Assembly: GCA_965242795.1 (NCBI GenBank)
Contig: OZ251505.1
Coordinates: 1,798,001 to 1,862,000 of the forward strand
Reading direction: 5' to 3'
Length of the DNA stretch: 64,000 bases
Source of the DNA: Bin18 sp965242795
GTDB taxonomy: Bacteria; Desulfobacterota; Binatia; Bin18
Positions 43,872 through 52,151 of the stretch are shown in pieces. How positions within the stretch are numbered: position 1 is the stretch's first letter; each line of letters begins with the position of its first letter. The notes below the pieces were generated by a model. The model saw only the letters and a program-made list of their open reading frames with translations. It made no database searches and was not told where the DNA came from. Made by a program: the position numbers and the translations under genes.

Positions 43872-45284
43872 CTACGCGTCGTAGTACAACGCGAATTCGT
43901 AGGGGTGCGGCCGCAAACGCAACTCGTCGATCTCCTGCGACGTCTTGTACTCGACCCACGTTTCGACCACGTCCTCGGTGAAGACGTCGCCCTTCAACAG
44001 GAAGTCGTGGTCCTGCTCCAACGCGCGCAGGGCTTCGGGCAACGAACCCGGCACCGACGGCACGTTGGCGAGTTCTTCGGGCGTCAGGGCGTAGATGTCC
44101 TTGTCGAGCGGGTCGCCGGGCGACAACCTGCGCTCGACGCCGTCCAGGCCGGCCATCAGCATGGCCGAGAAGGCGAGATAGCCGTTGCTGGTCGCGTCCG
44201 GGAACCGGACCTCGATCCGCTTGGCCTTGGGGCTCATCGAATACATCGGAATGCGCACCGCGGCGGACCGGTTGCGGGAGGAATAGGCCAGATTCACGGG
44301 CGCCTCGAAGCCGGGCACGAGCCGGCGGTACGAGTTGGCCGTGGGCGCGGCGAACGCACATATCGCCGGGGCGTGCGCCAGGATGCCGGCGATGTAGTGC
44401 ATGGCGAACTCGCTCATGCCGCCGTAGCCGTCGCCCGCGAACAGGGGCGTGCCGCCCTTCCAGATCGACTGGTGGGTGTGCATTCCCGAGCCGTTGTCGC
44501 CGAAGACCGGCTTGGGCATGAAGGTCGCCGTCTTGCCGTGCCGCTTGGCGACGTTCTTCACGATGTATTTGTACCACTGGAGCGCGTCGGCCATCCGCAC
44601 CAACGGCAGGAAGCGCAGGTCGATTTCGGCCTGTCCCGCGGTCGCCACTTCGTGATGATGCTTTTCGACGCGGATGCCCACCTTTTCCATGGTCTGGACC
44701 ATCTCGGTTCGCACGTCCTGGAAGGAATCCAGCGGGGACACCGGGAAGTAGCCCTCTTTGTGGCGGGGTTTGTAGCCGAGGTTGGGACCTTCGTCCCGGC
44801 CGGAGTTCCAGACCCCTTCGACCGAATTGACGTGGTAGTAGCCTTCGAACGCGTTCTGGTCGAAGCGGACTTCGTCGAGGATGAAGAACTCGGGCTCCGG
44901 GCCGAAATAGGCCACGTCGCCGAAGCCGCCGGACTGGACGTACGCCTCGGCTTTCTTGGCGATGCCGCGCGGGTCGCGCGAATAGGGCTCGCGGGTGATC
45001 GGATCGACGATGTTGCCGAGCAGGCTGAGCGTCGGCTTGTCGCAGAACGGGTCCATGACCGCGGTGCCCGGGTCGGGAATCACCAGCATGTCCGACGCGT
45101 TGATCGGCTGCCAGCCGCGAATCGAAGAGCCGTCGAAGCCCGATCCGTCCTCGAAGAGGTCCTCGTCGTACTCGCTCATGGGGATGGTGAAATGCTGCCA
45201 CGTGCCGATCAGGTCCATGAACTTCAGGTCCACCAGTTCGGCACCCTGCTCCTTCGCCAGGGCGATGGCTTCTTGTGCGGTCAT
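43872..45284 (-). CDS. glnA: Glutamine synthetase, type I
   Basis: A 470-residue glutamine synthetase that makes glutamine from glutamate, ammonia and ATP as a dodecamer. The signature DGSGFDGSSIRGWQPINASD is near residues 46-65. The ATP motif region PTANSYRRLVPGFEAPVN and the RSAAVRIP loop are intact. The adenylylation-site region reads DKDIYALTPEE, with the Tyr that GlnE would modify, so activity is probably switched by adenylylation. It is followed by a strong terminator and preceded by glnB after 53 bases with no second promoter seen, so both are expressed from the sigma-54 promoter upstream of glnB. Confidence 0.97.
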   Translation of the reverse strand: MTAQEAIALAKEQGAELVDLKFMDLIGTWQHFTIPMSEYDEDLFEDGSGFDGSSIRGWQPINASDMLVIPDPGTAVMDPFCDKPTLSLLGNIVDPITREPYSRDPRGIAKKAEAYVQSGGFGDVAYFGPEPEFFILDEVRFDQNAFEGYYHVNSVEGVWNSGRDEGPNLGYKPRHKEGYFPVSPLDSFQDVRTEMVQTMEKVGIRVEKHHHEVATAGQAEIDLRFLPLVRMADALQWYKYIVKNVAKRHGKTATFMPKPVFGDNGSGMHTHQSIWKGGTPLFAGDGYGGMSEFAMHYIAGILAHAPAICAFAAPTANSYRRLVPGFEAPVNLAYSSRNRSAAVRIPMYSMSPKAKRIEVRFPDATSNGYLAFSAMLMAGLDGVERRLSPGDPLDKDIYALTPEELANVPSVPGSLPEALRALEQDHDFLLKGDVFTEDVVETWVEYKTSQEIDELRLRPHPYEFALYYDA

Positions 45285-45337
45285 ACCGGGCTGTCCTCCT
45301 TCACTTCTCGCGTCGGTGTCGTGTGGCCGGCCCCGAT

Positions 45338-45685
45338 TCAGAGCGCGTCGTCGCCGCGCTCGCCGGTGCGTATCCGAATGACTTCTTCGACGGTGTTGAC
45401 GAAGATTTTGCCGTCTCCGATGCGGCCCGTCTTGGCCGCCTCCTGAATGGTCTCGACCACCGTGGCGACCTGGTCTTCGCCGACGATGATTTCCAACTTC
45501 ACCTTGGGGAGGAAATCGACCACGTATTCCGCCCCCCGATAGAGCTCGGTATGGCCTTTCTGGCGACCGAACCCCTTGACTTCGCTGACGGTCAGACCCG
45601 TCAGACCGGCGGCGTTCAGACCCTCTTTGACCTCGTCCAGTTTGAAGGGTTTGATGATCGCTTCGACCTTTTTCATGGTGCCCAT
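45338..45685 (-). CDS. glnB: Nitrogen regulatory protein P-II
   Basis: A 115-residue P-II signal protein (three residues longer than usual at the N-terminus). It reports ATP and 2-oxoglutarate levels to GlnE, NtrB and other targets. The T-loop reads KGHTELYRGAEYVVDFLPKV, with Tyr54 equivalent to the uridylylated Tyr51 of E. coli GlnB. The C-loop RTGERGDDAL is intact. The ATG at 45685 has GAGGAGG nine bases upstream and is kept, although an ATG three codons later gives the standard MKKVEAIIK start. It forms an operon with glnA and has a sigma-54 promoter upstream. Confidence 0.95.
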   Translation of the reverse strand: MGTMKKVEAIIKPFKLDEVKEGLNAAGLTGLTVSEVKGFGRQKGHTELYRGAEYVVDFLPKVKLEIIVGEDQVATVVETIQEAAKTGRIGDGKIFVNTVEEVIRIRTGERGDDAL

Positions 45686-45800
45686 AGTCGTTGCCCTCCT
45701 CGGTCCCCTCTAAAAGAAAGCCGGCGGGATGTAAAGCTGACGGGCATGTGGCAAAGGGCGGGTTCGCGGCACGCCTGACCTGTCCACCGACAATGAGGCA

Positions 45801-45815
45801 GCAAGATGAATGCCA
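45801..45815 (-). promoter_or_regulatory. Sigma-54 (RpoN) promoter of glnB-glnA
   Basis: Read on the minus strand, TGGCATTCATCTTGC has the invariant GG and GC of a -24/-12 promoter with the correct 10-base interval. The expected start is near 45789, about 104 bases before glnB. Sigma-54 control with NtrC is standard for this operon; no clear NtrC site was seen further upstream. Confidence 0.75.
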
Positions 45816-45877
45816 AGTTACGGATATCCGGCTAGGATGCGGTGCCTCGGTTCGAATGTTCGGCGCCGCGCGGCGTG

Positions 45878-46005
45878 TAGGGGCTGGTCCACGAACGGCA
45901 GCGCCTCGTGGAAAAAGTCAAGGGTGCCGCGCGGTGCGTAGGGGCAGGCCCCTGTGCCTGCCCTTCCCTCCGCTAGGGCAACCACAGGGGGTTGCCCCTA
46001 CAATC
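45878..46005. repeat. Family A repeats upstream of the glnB promoter
   Basis: The region 45816-46135 holds no gene. It has a GTGTAGGGGCTGGTCC fragment near 45875, then GTAGGGGCAGGCCCCTGTGC at 45938 (hairpin with CCTGCCCT) and GGGCAACCACAGGGGGTTGC ending in CCCCTAC at 46001. Confidence 0.7.
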
Positions 46006-46135
46006 GGAGGCCAAGGCTCGGCAACGGAGAATTTTCAAGCCGACGCCCTACCGGCTGAGGAAGATTTTTATGAGTCGCTCGATTGGAAATGCTGCTCAAA
46101 TGACGGGCAGCAATCTATTTTTTAAGCAGACCCGA

Positions 46136-46747
46136 TCAAGCGTCGCGGGTACGGAACCGTTGCTCGTCCCCGTGCAGCAGCCGTCCGATGTTCTCATGGT
46201 GTCGGACGATGACGAGGAGCGCGATGAGAATGCCGCCGGCGAGATGCGGCCCCGGGTAATCGAACGAGAAGATGAGCACCGGCATTGCCGCGGCGGCCAC
46301 GAGCGATGCGAGCGAGACGAGGCGCGTCACGGCGAACACCACACCGAACCCGGCGAGCGCGGCCAGGACCGCGGCGGGGGCTAGGCCGAGAAATACGCCG
46401 AGTCCCGTAGCAACGCCCTTTCCACCGGCGAAGCGGAGAAAGACGGGAAACGTATGGCCCACGACCGCCATGACCGCGGCCGTGGCCTGTACCGCGGCGT
46501 CCAAACCACCCCAGCGGGCAACCGCGACGGGCAGCAGCCCTTTGACGAGGTCGCACAGCAGCGTCAGCACGCCTTCGGTTTTGCCGACGCTCCGCGCGAC
46601 GTTCGTGGCGCCGATGTTGCCGCTGCCTCGCCCCTGAATGTCGATGCCGCGGCGCTTGGCGATGAGCATGCCGGCCGGAATGGAGCCGCACAGATACGCA
46701 GCGGCGCCGAACAGGAGGACGGCGCCGAGGTCGAATGCGGATGTCAT
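46136..46747 (-). CDS. plsY: Glycerol-3-phosphate acyltransferase PlsY
   Basis: A 203-residue integral membrane enzyme that acylates glycerol-3-phosphate with acyl phosphate, the first step of phospholipid synthesis. Three conserved cytoplasmic motifs are intact: YLCGSIPAGMLIAK, then RGSGNIGATNVARSVGK, and FAGGKGVATGLGV. Five hydrophobic helices are evident across the length, and the size is typical. PlsY needs PlsX, which is not in the window. It lies 67 bases from tRNA-Pro on the same strand. Confidence 0.94.
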   Translation of the reverse strand: MTSAFDLGAVLLFGAAAYLCGSIPAGMLIAKRRGIDIQGRGSGNIGATNVARSVGKTEGVLTLLCDLVKGLLPVAVARWGGLDAAVQATAAVMAVVGHTFPVFLRFAGGKGVATGLGVFLGLAPAAVLAALAGFGVVFAVTRLVSLASLVAAAAMPVLIFSFDYPGPHLAGGILIALLVIVRHHENIGRLLHGDEQRFRTRDA

Positions 46748-46814
46748 GGCGGATCGTCTGGCCGGAACCGCGTCTTATGAGTGGGCGGGGTCCCGCCGGA
46801 CAGGAGGGTTGCAA

Positions 46815-46891
46815 TGGTCGGGGTGACTGGATTTGAACCAGCGACCCCACGGTCCCGAACCGTGTGCTCTACCAGGCTGAGCCACACCCCG
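46815..46891 (-). tRNA. tRNA-Pro (CGG)
   Basis: A 77-base tRNA on the minus strand including an encoded CCA (complement of 46815-46817). The acceptor stem CGGGGTG pairs with CACCCCG, with discriminator A. The anticodon stem CACGG/CCGTG encloses TTCGGGA, giving anticodon CGG (proline). The D-arm TGGCTCAGCCTGGTAGAGCA and T-arm GGTTCAAATCC are standard. Confidence 0.96.
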
Positions 46892-46904
46892 ACGTATGGA
46901 TGTC

Positions 46905-46934
46905 CTCTTAGCTTGGCGCGTGCGGCAGGGTCAA
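46905..46934 (-). promoter_or_regulatory. Candidate promoter of tRNA-Pro
   Basis: On the minus strand, TTGACC (46929-46934), an 18-base spacer and TAAGAG (46905-46910), placed 13 bases before the tRNA 5' end. The -35 is good and the -10 is weak. Confidence 0.4.
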
Positions 46935-46984
46935 GTAGGGGAGGGGCTCGGTTTGGAATTCGTGACGTGTTGGTGACGTACGCC

Positions 46985-47165
46985 GAACCCTCACCCCCGG
47001 ATCACGTCCGGGGCAGGCCCTAACCCTCTCCCAGAGGTAGAGGGAACAAAGCTCTGCCCCTCTTCGACATAGTTTGATCCTTCCACAAGCTCAGAGGCTT
47101 TGCCGTTCCTTTCTTCTCCGTTCCTCTCCCCTCTCCCTCTGGGAGAGGGTCAGGGTGAGGGCAGG
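46985..47165. repeat. Family D repeats
   Basis: The gap 46892-47254 has no gene. Two family D elements are present: about 46987-47040 (CCCTCACCCCCGGATCACGT, then CCCTCTCCCAGAGGTAGAGG) and 47127-47160 (CCCCTCTCCCTCTGGGAGAG followed by GGTCAGGGTGAGGG). Confidence 0.65.
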
Positions 47166-47254
47166 GCGTCAGGAGGCGGCGGCAACGCTCGAACTGAACG
47201 ACTCTCCCCGATTCTTCCTTGCATGCGGGACGCCCGCGTTCCCAGGGAAACGCA

Positions 47255-47713
47255 TCAGGCTTCCGCTCCGGGCGAATCGGCATCGAGCGGACAGGACCAG
47301 CACGCGCCGCGGCGGCAGAACCCGTTGTCGGCAAGAAGGGTGGATACCTCGGGGGGTGTCGGGACCTCCAGGTCGGGAAGCCAGAGCACGGCATCGCATG
47401 CCCGGGTACGGGCGCGGCGCTTGGCGAATGCGAGCAGCGCATTTCCCGCGCTCGTCGGCGCGGCGTGTCCGAGGGTGATGTCCACGAACGCGTGCCAGCC
47501 GCGGGAGCGCAGGCGGCGGACGTAACTCAGCAGCACCACGCCGTGGAGCCCGTCGTCGTCTTGGGCCACGTAGAAATCCAGGCCGGGATCGTCCGCCAGT
47601 CTGCGCCAGTGGCGCGCCACATCCTTGTCGGACCGCGGGGCGGAAGCGCCTGGGCCGCACAGCGTCTCCAAGGCGGTAAGGTCGGTTCGTTTGCCGCGGC
47701 GAATGCGGAACAT
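47255..47713 (-). CDS. GNAT-like acetyltransferase
   Basis: A 152-residue protein with a GNAT-like secondary-structure order: FRIRRGKRTDLTALETL (first strand and helix), DFYVAQDDDGLHGVVLLSYV (central strands), HAFVDITLGHAAPTSAGNAL (the CoA-binding strand and helix) and DAVLWLPD near the end. The acetyl-CoA loop lacks the usual Q/R-x-x-G-x-G/A, so activity is less certain than for the GNAT at 5702. It is divergent from the RNA methyltransferase gene. The substrate is unknown. Confidence 0.6.
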   Translation of the reverse strand: MFRIRRGKRTDLTALETLCGPGASAPRSDKDVARHWRRLADDPGLDFYVAQDDDGLHGVVLLSYVRRLRSRGWHAFVDITLGHAAPTSAGNALLAFAKRRARTRACDAVLWLPDLEVPTPPEVSTLLADNGFCRRGACWSCPLDADSPGAEA

Positions 47714-47816
47714 GCTTGTCCCCTACCACAGATTCACATAGGCCAGAACTGCCGCCGTCGGGACCCACCCCGTTGGGGCGCGCTCCAAGACACTGCTGCA
47801 ACTCGAGACGTAACGT

Positions 47817-49127
47817 ATGGCCTCCGAAACGCACCGCCTGACTATCGACCGGTTGTCCTACGGACCGGACGGGATCGGCCGGCTTGATGGTGAAGAGCAC
47901 GGAAAAGTCGTCTTCGTCCCGGCCGCGGTGCCCGGCGACGACCTGGAAATCGCGCTGACCGAAGAGAAGAAACGCTATGCCAGCGGGCGCATCGTGACCG
48001 TCCGCCGACCGTCTGCCGAACGTCGGGTGCCGCCGTGTCCCCATCTGCCGGACTGTGGAGGCTGCCCGTGGCAACAGGTGGATTATGCCGCACAACTCCG
48101 CGCCAAGGAGGAGACCGTCCGCGAAAGCCTGCGCCGCATCGGTGGGGTGCCCGAACCCGCTCTCCTGCCGATCGTGCCGAGCCCGCAGGAGTGGCGCTAC
48201 CGGCATCGGATTCGGCTGCGAACCGAGCCGGAGGCGCGCCTCGGCTTCTATCGGGCCGATTCCCACACGCTGGTCGAACTCGACGACTGTCTGATCGCCG
48301 CGCCGGCCAGCGCGCGTCATCTCGTGCGGGCGCGCGCGTGGTTGTCACGCCTGCAGACGTGCGTGCGGCGTGTCGAGTTGCTGACCAGCGATCCGGCCTG
48401 CGCGTCGGCCGAGCAGGTCGTCTTGGCCGGTAACGCAGAGGGCCGTTTCAACGACGCGGACGAGAAGACCTGTGCGGCGTTCGTGCGCGAGTGCGACGAC
48501 GTGGCGGGTCTCCTGCTGTTCGGCCGCGGTTGGCGGCGGAGTTGGGGCGACCCGCGGATCGTGTTGGATTTGGGCGCGGACGGCCTGCGGCTGGAGGTCA
48601 CGCGCGGCGGGTTCACCCAGGTCAATCCCGCGGCCAATCGGGTCCTGATCGATCGTCTGCTCCGGCTGGCCGAGTTCGCGCGTTCGCAGCACGTGATCGA
48701 GTGTTACGCCGGGGCGGGGAATCTGACGCTGCCCATTGCGGGCCGGGTCGGCCGGCTGGTCGCCATCGAGCGCGATGCCAACGCGACCGCCGACGCGCAG
48801 GAGAATCTGGCGCGCCTCGGATTCGACCATGTCGAGTGCATCCACGCCTCGGCCAAGGCCGGCTTGCGCCGCCTCGCCGAACGCGGGGAAATCGCGGACG
48901 TGCTGGTCGTCGATCCGCCCCGCGCCGGCATGGCCGACATGCTGGACGAGGTGGGCCGGCTGCGCGCCAAAACGTTGGTGTACGTCTCGTGCGATCCGAC
49001 CACGCTGGCGCGCGATCTGCGCCGGTTACGCGCCCTCGGGTACGAGCTTCAGCGTGCGCAGCCCATTGATTTGTTTCCGCACACCTACCACGTCGAGACC
49101 ATCGCGATTGCTGTATTGACTTGCTGA
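47817..49127 (+). CDS. 23S rRNA (uracil-5-)-methyltransferase, RlmD/RumA-type
   Basis: A 436-residue SAM-dependent RNA methyltransferase of the TrmA/RumA/RlmD family. The N-terminal TRAM domain (GKVVFVPAAVPGDDLEIAL) binds RNA. A 4Fe-4S site follows, with Cys74, Cys80 and Cys83 in PCPHLPDCGGC and a fourth Cys in ELDDCLIA. The SAM motif is HVIECYAGAGNLTLPI. The catalytic region is VVDPPRAGM and then VYVSCDPTTLARDLRRL, with the nucleophilic Cys. It would make 5-methyluridine in rRNA; the exact position (747 or 1939) cannot be assigned from sequence. Confidence 0.9.
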   Translation: MASETHRLTIDRLSYGPDGIGRLDGEEHGKVVFVPAAVPGDDLEIALTEEKKRYASGRIVTVRRPSAERRVPPCPHLPDCGGCPWQQVDYAAQLRAKEETVRESLRRIGGVPEPALLPIVPSPQEWRYRHRIRLRTEPEARLGFYRADSHTLVELDDCLIAAPASARHLVRARAWLSRLQTCVRRVELLTSDPACASAEQVVLAGNAEGRFNDADEKTCAAFVRECDDVAGLLLFGRGWRRSWGDPRIVLDLGADGLRLEVTRGGFTQVNPAANRVLIDRLLRLAEFARSQHVIECYAGAGNLTLPIAGRVGRLVAIERDANATADAQENLARLGFDHVECIHASAKAGLRRLAERGEIADVLVVDPPRAGMADMLDEVGRLRAKTLVYVSCDPTTLARDLRRLRALGYELQRAQPIDLFPHTYHVETIAIAVLTC

Positions 49128-49143
49128 AAACCGGCCCCTATGG
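49115..49143 (+). promoter_or_regulatory. Candidate promoter of the 83-residue protein gene
   Basis: TTGACT (49115-49120), a 17-base spacer and TATGGT (49138-49143; four of six -10 bases). It overlaps the end of the methyltransferase gene and stands 54 bases before the ATG at 49197. Confidence 0.5.
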
Positions 49144-49196
49144 TTCCCGCACCAAGCGCGGACCGCACCCGAAATTCGCTTCGGTGGAGACGCCCC

Positions 49197-49448
49197 ATGT
49201 CATCGAACACCCAGGAAAAGCCGCGTCCCGCAAAGGTCACGCTGATCCCCGCCAAAGGGGTGTCGCAGACCATCAATTATTTGTTGGAAGACCGGGACGA
49301 GCTCGAATGGCTGGTTGCCATCGGGCGCAACAAACGCGGTGAAATCTTCTTCTACGACACGGGCGGCGACATCATCGAAGACCTCGGCAGCCTCGACTAC
49401 CTCAAACAACGCCTGCTGCGTACCCACTTCGGTGACGAGTGGGAATAG
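49197..49448 (+). CDS. Small acidic protein of unknown function
   Basis: An 83-residue soluble protein. The N-terminal 14 residues are Pro- and Lys-rich and probably disordered. The rest reads like a small alpha/beta fold: SQTINYLLEDRDELEWLV, then GRNKRGEIFFYDTGGDIIED and LGSLDYLKQRLLRTHF. No family is recognised. The frame extends upstream to 49140 but the ATG at 49197 is preceded by GGTGGAGACG and follows a good promoter. It stands alone between the RNA methyltransferase and the convergent Rieske gene, whose stop is only 16 bases away. Confidence 0.6.
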   Translation: MSSNTQEKPRPAKVTLIPAKGVSQTINYLLEDRDELEWLVAIGRNKRGEIFFYDTGGDIIEDLGSLDYLKQRLLRTHFGDEWE

Positions 49449-49464
49449 GCGCCGCCCCCGCCCC

Positions 49465-49839
49465 TCAGCCGGCCGTTTCTTCGACCGGCTGGCCCGCCCG
49501 AATCTGCCCGCCGCCGATGTCCAGCGGCACACGGACCAGAAACTTTCCGCACGGCGGCCCGAAGACGCACTCCCCGGTATCGGGCTCGAACGCGGCGCCG
49601 TGGGTGGCGCAGAGAATGTAGCGGCCGTCCTCGGTCAGAAACTGGTTGTCGATCCAGTCCATGGTCATCGGCACGTGGGCGCACCGGTTGACGTAGGCGA
49701 AGAACCGGCCGGCGTGATTGACCAGGAAACACTCGGTTTCGCGGCCCTCGACCGACAGCATGAATTTCTTGGTGTGTCCAGGCGCGACTTCTCCGACCCG
49801 GGCGATGACGACCGATGCGGCCGACTCGGTTTGAGACAC
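49465..49839 (-). CDS. Rieske 2Fe-2S ferredoxin-like protein
   Basis: A protein of 124 residues consisting of one Rieske domain. The cluster ligands are CAH in YVNRCAHVPM and CATH in YILCATHGAAF, the C-x-H...C-x2-H pattern, followed by GPPCGKFLVRVPL. It lacks a membrane anchor and so resembles soluble ferredoxin components that feed oxygenases, although none is nearby. The start is taken as GTG 49839, because AAGGAGG lies five bases upstream of it; an in-frame ATG at 49857 would place that sequence inside the coding region and has no ribosome binding site of its own. It is back to back with the DUF2231 gene. Confidence 0.82.
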   Translation of the reverse strand: MSQTESAASVVIARVGEVAPGHTKKFMLSVEGRETECFLVNHAGRFFAYVNRCAHVPMTMDWIDNQFLTEDGRYILCATHGAAFEPDTGECVFGPPCGKFLVRVPLDIGGGQIRAGQPVEETAG

Positions 49840-49855
49840 GGCTGCCTCCTTCCCC

Positions 49856-50515
49856 ATGCGTAGCTGGGCGCCGCAGAGTGTAGCACCGGGGCAGGGCGGG
49901 GGGAATTCGTGCTCTCCGTGCCGAACGGCGCTGCTCTCCGCGGTGTCGATTGCTGGACTCGGACTGCCGAGCTTCGCGCTCGCGTCAGGCAACGTGCCGG
50001 TCCCGCCGCTCGAAAGCGGACCGATACTCCCCCTGCATCCCGTGTGCGTGCATTTTGCGGTTGCGCTCGTCGTCTTCGGAGTGCTGCTCGACTGCGCCGG
50101 GAGTTTGACGGGGAATCGGGCTTGGCAGCACGCCGGACGCCTCGGACTGTTCGGTGGTGTGGGTGGGGTCGGGTCAGCCGTCCTGAGCGGTTGGCTCGAA
50201 CGTCGCCTGCCGCAGCCGGACGGCGCTTTCGACGCTCAGATTCGAGACCTCGTCTGGTATCACGAATACGGTGGCTATCTGTTGTTCGGCTTCTTCCTGC
50301 TGCTGGCGGCAATTCGTTGGCAGATCAATGGCCGCCTCCCGGTTGCCTACATGGTGCTGGCACTCGCCGGGGTGTGCGGCCTCGGCATTCAAGGCTATTG
50401 GGGCGGTGAGTTGGTGTACCGCTATGGTGCGGGCGTACGGGCCGTCCACGTCCTCAGCGAAACCTTGCACCGTCGTGCTGCGGAGGCCGACGCAACATCG
50501 GAGTCGGACGGTTGA
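49856..50515 (+). CDS. DUF2231-family membrane protein
   Basis: A 219-residue integral membrane protein of the DUF2231 family. Residues 22-43 form an N-terminal hydrophobic segment ending ALASG that could be a signal peptide. The core begins LPLHPVCVHFAVALVVFGVLL, with the conserved His-Pro and His of the family, and contains three further helices, with WYHEYGGYLLFGFF and GYWGGELVYRYGAGVR as characteristic stretches (Gly-Gly-x-Leu-Val). The conserved His residues suggest metal or haem binding, as proposed for the family, but function is not established. Only 16 bases separate it from the divergent Rieske gene. Confidence 0.8.
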   Translation: MRSWAPQSVAPGQGGGNSCSPCRTALLSAVSIAGLGLPSFALASGNVPVPPLESGPILPLHPVCVHFAVALVVFGVLLDCAGSLTGNRAWQHAGRLGLFGGVGGVGSAVLSGWLERRLPQPDGAFDAQIRDLVWYHEYGGYLLFGFFLLLAAIRWQINGRLPVAYMVLALAGVCGLGIQGYWGGELVYRYGAGVRAVHVLSETLHRRAAEADATSESDG

Positions 50516-50578
50516 AATCGTGGCGCGAGCGGACTTGGGGAGTGGCCCCCCGAGTCCACCCGAACGCGCTGGTAGGTG

Positions 50579-50782
50579 TCAGCCCGCGGTCTCTTCCGCA
50601 GTGAACCCGCAGTCCGTATGCGCGCCGTCGCAGAACGGCTTATTCGCGGACTGGCCGCAGCGGCACAGATAAATCGTGTCCTCGTCCGGCGCATATGCGT
50701 TGCGTTTCTGATCCACCAGCGAGACCGAACCCTTGACCTCGTACGGCCCGCTCTTCAACACCCGGATTCTGACTTCGTCCAT
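50579..50782 (-). CDS. CDGSH iron-sulfur domain protein
   Basis: A 67-residue protein that is nearly all CDGSH domain. The signature is YLCRCGQSANKPFCDGAH, with three Cys and one His ligating a 2Fe-2S cluster (C-x-C-x2-S-x3-P-x-C-D-G-x-H). The N-terminal strands (VRIRVLKSGPYEVKGSVSLV) form the usual beta cap. Stand-alone bacterial CDGSH proteins are redox-active and thought to work in iron-sulfur or electron transfer. AAGGAGGGGG precedes the ATG at 50782, so the longer frame to 50851 is rejected. Rieske, DUF2231 and CDGSH genes all lie within 1.4 kb. Confidence 0.9.
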   Translation of the reverse strand: MDEVRIRVLKSGPYEVKGSVSLVDQKRNAYAPDEDTIYLCRCGQSANKPFCDGAHTDCGFTAEETAG

Positions 50783-50947
50783 ACAATCCCCCTCCTTGGA
50801 TTCACGCTTGGAAACGTGGCGAATTATCCCACGCCGGCCATACGATGACAACGCGGAAGGTTGCAGCGCCGCTTCACCCGACTCCCATCGCGGAAGGGGA
50901 AGGGCGACCTCCGCCGCTCAGCGGGTTCCCCCTTCAGGCACAAAAAC

Positions 50948-52096
50948 TCAGTCGGCCTCGTCGGGCGATTCGTCCGGGCCGAGCGAGGACTCATGGCCAG
51001 CCTCGGGCAAACCGAACGGCGTCAGGTCCATCGACGGTCGGCCAGTGGTGACCAGTTCGTAGATCAATCGGCCCGTCATCGGAGCCAGCACGATGCCGTT
51101 CCGGTGGTGGCCGGTCGCCAGCACGACGTTGTCGAGGTCGGGCGCACGGCACAGGATCGGGCGTCGCGTCGGCGAATACGGTCGCAGCCCGGCCCAGAAG
51201 CGGCTGAGCGGAGCGCCGCGGATACCAGGCACGAGTTCCTCCGAACGCCGCATGAAATCCTGGAGCGTGTCGAGCATGACATCTTTGGTGTGGCCGACGA
51301 ACTCCACGGTCGAACCGATGACCACTTCGCCGTTCTTGCGCGGGACCAGATAATGTTCGTCACACGCGATCACGTGGGTGATCTGCGTGGTCCGCACGGC
51401 CAGCATCTGGCCCTTGGCCGGGCGGACCGGGATGTCGATGCCGAACAAGGCGCCGAGTTCGCCCGACCATGAACCGCACGCAATCACGACCGTCCCCGCT
51501 TCGGCCCAGTCGTCCCCGAGGCGGACGGCTTGGACCCGGCCTTTGCTCAACCGTACATCGGTCAGCTTGGCGTCGGTCTTGAGTTCCGCGCCGCACAGCA
51601 CCGTGGCCTGCGCCCACGCCTGCGCGAGTTTCCCGTTGTGGAGATGGTGATCGCCGGAAAAATGCACCCCGCCGCGCAGGGACGGGTCGAGCGCCGGTTC
51701 CGCGTCGTGCAGTTCCGCTGCTGACAACCAACGGGCCGGTATCCCCTGCTCCTTCCGCAATTCGTACAGCGCCCGGTATTTCGCCTCGTCGGCGTCATTG
51801 CGGACGGGACACACGACACCGACGGTCTGGTACTCGACGTCGATGCCGGTCGCCTGCTGCAAGTCGTCGATCAGGGCAGGGTACAACGCTTGGCTCGCCT
51901 GTTTGAGCCGGTACAGCGGCCCGCCTTTGGCGCGTCCGCTGGCGACGGCCAGAATGCCCGCCGCGGCCGCAGATGCCTCCCGACCCGGCTGCTGCTTGTC
52001 GGCCAGAATCGTCGTGTATTCGTGCTGCGCGAAGGTATGCGCGATGGCGCTACCGATCACCCCGGCGCCGACCACGACGACGTCTGCGCTAGTCAT
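50948..52096 (-). CDS. thiO: Glycine oxidase/D-amino acid oxidase-type flavoprotein (ThiO-like)
   Basis: A 382-residue FAD-dependent oxidoreductase of the DAO fold. The dinucleotide motif VVVVGAGVIGSAIAHTFAQ opens the protein. Other ThiO/DadA features are REASAAAAGIL (FAD-proximal), the HLHNGKLAQAW segment, VIACGSWSGELG, PVRPAKGQMLAV and the C-terminal RPYSPTRRPILCRAPDLDN with GHHRNGIVLAP. ThiO oxidises glycine to the imine used in thiamine thiazole synthesis; no thi genes are nearby, so a broader amino acid oxidase role is possible. A C-terminal acidic tail follows the domain. It lies 55 bases from hemQ on the same strand. Confidence 0.82.
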   Translation of the reverse strand: MTSADVVVVGAGVIGSAIAHTFAQHEYTTILADKQQPGREASAAAAGILAVASGRAKGGPLYRLKQASQALYPALIDDLQQATGIDVEYQTVGVVCPVRNDADEAKYRALYELRKEQGIPARWLSAAELHDAEPALDPSLRGGVHFSGDHHLHNGKLAQAWAQATVLCGAELKTDAKLTDVRLSKGRVQAVRLGDDWAEAGTVVIACGSWSGELGALFGIDIPVRPAKGQMLAVRTTQITHVIACDEHYLVPRKNGEVVIGSTVEFVGHTKDVMLDTLQDFMRRSEELVPGIRGAPLSRFWAGLRPYSPTRRPILCRAPDLDNVVLATGHHRNGIVLAPMTGRLIYELVTTGRPSMDLTPFGLPEAGHESSLGPDESPDEAD

Positions 52097-52151
52097 GACC
52101 CGTCATTGTAGGCACGTCCGCCCGAAAAGAAAGGCCGCCGCGATGGACGGC

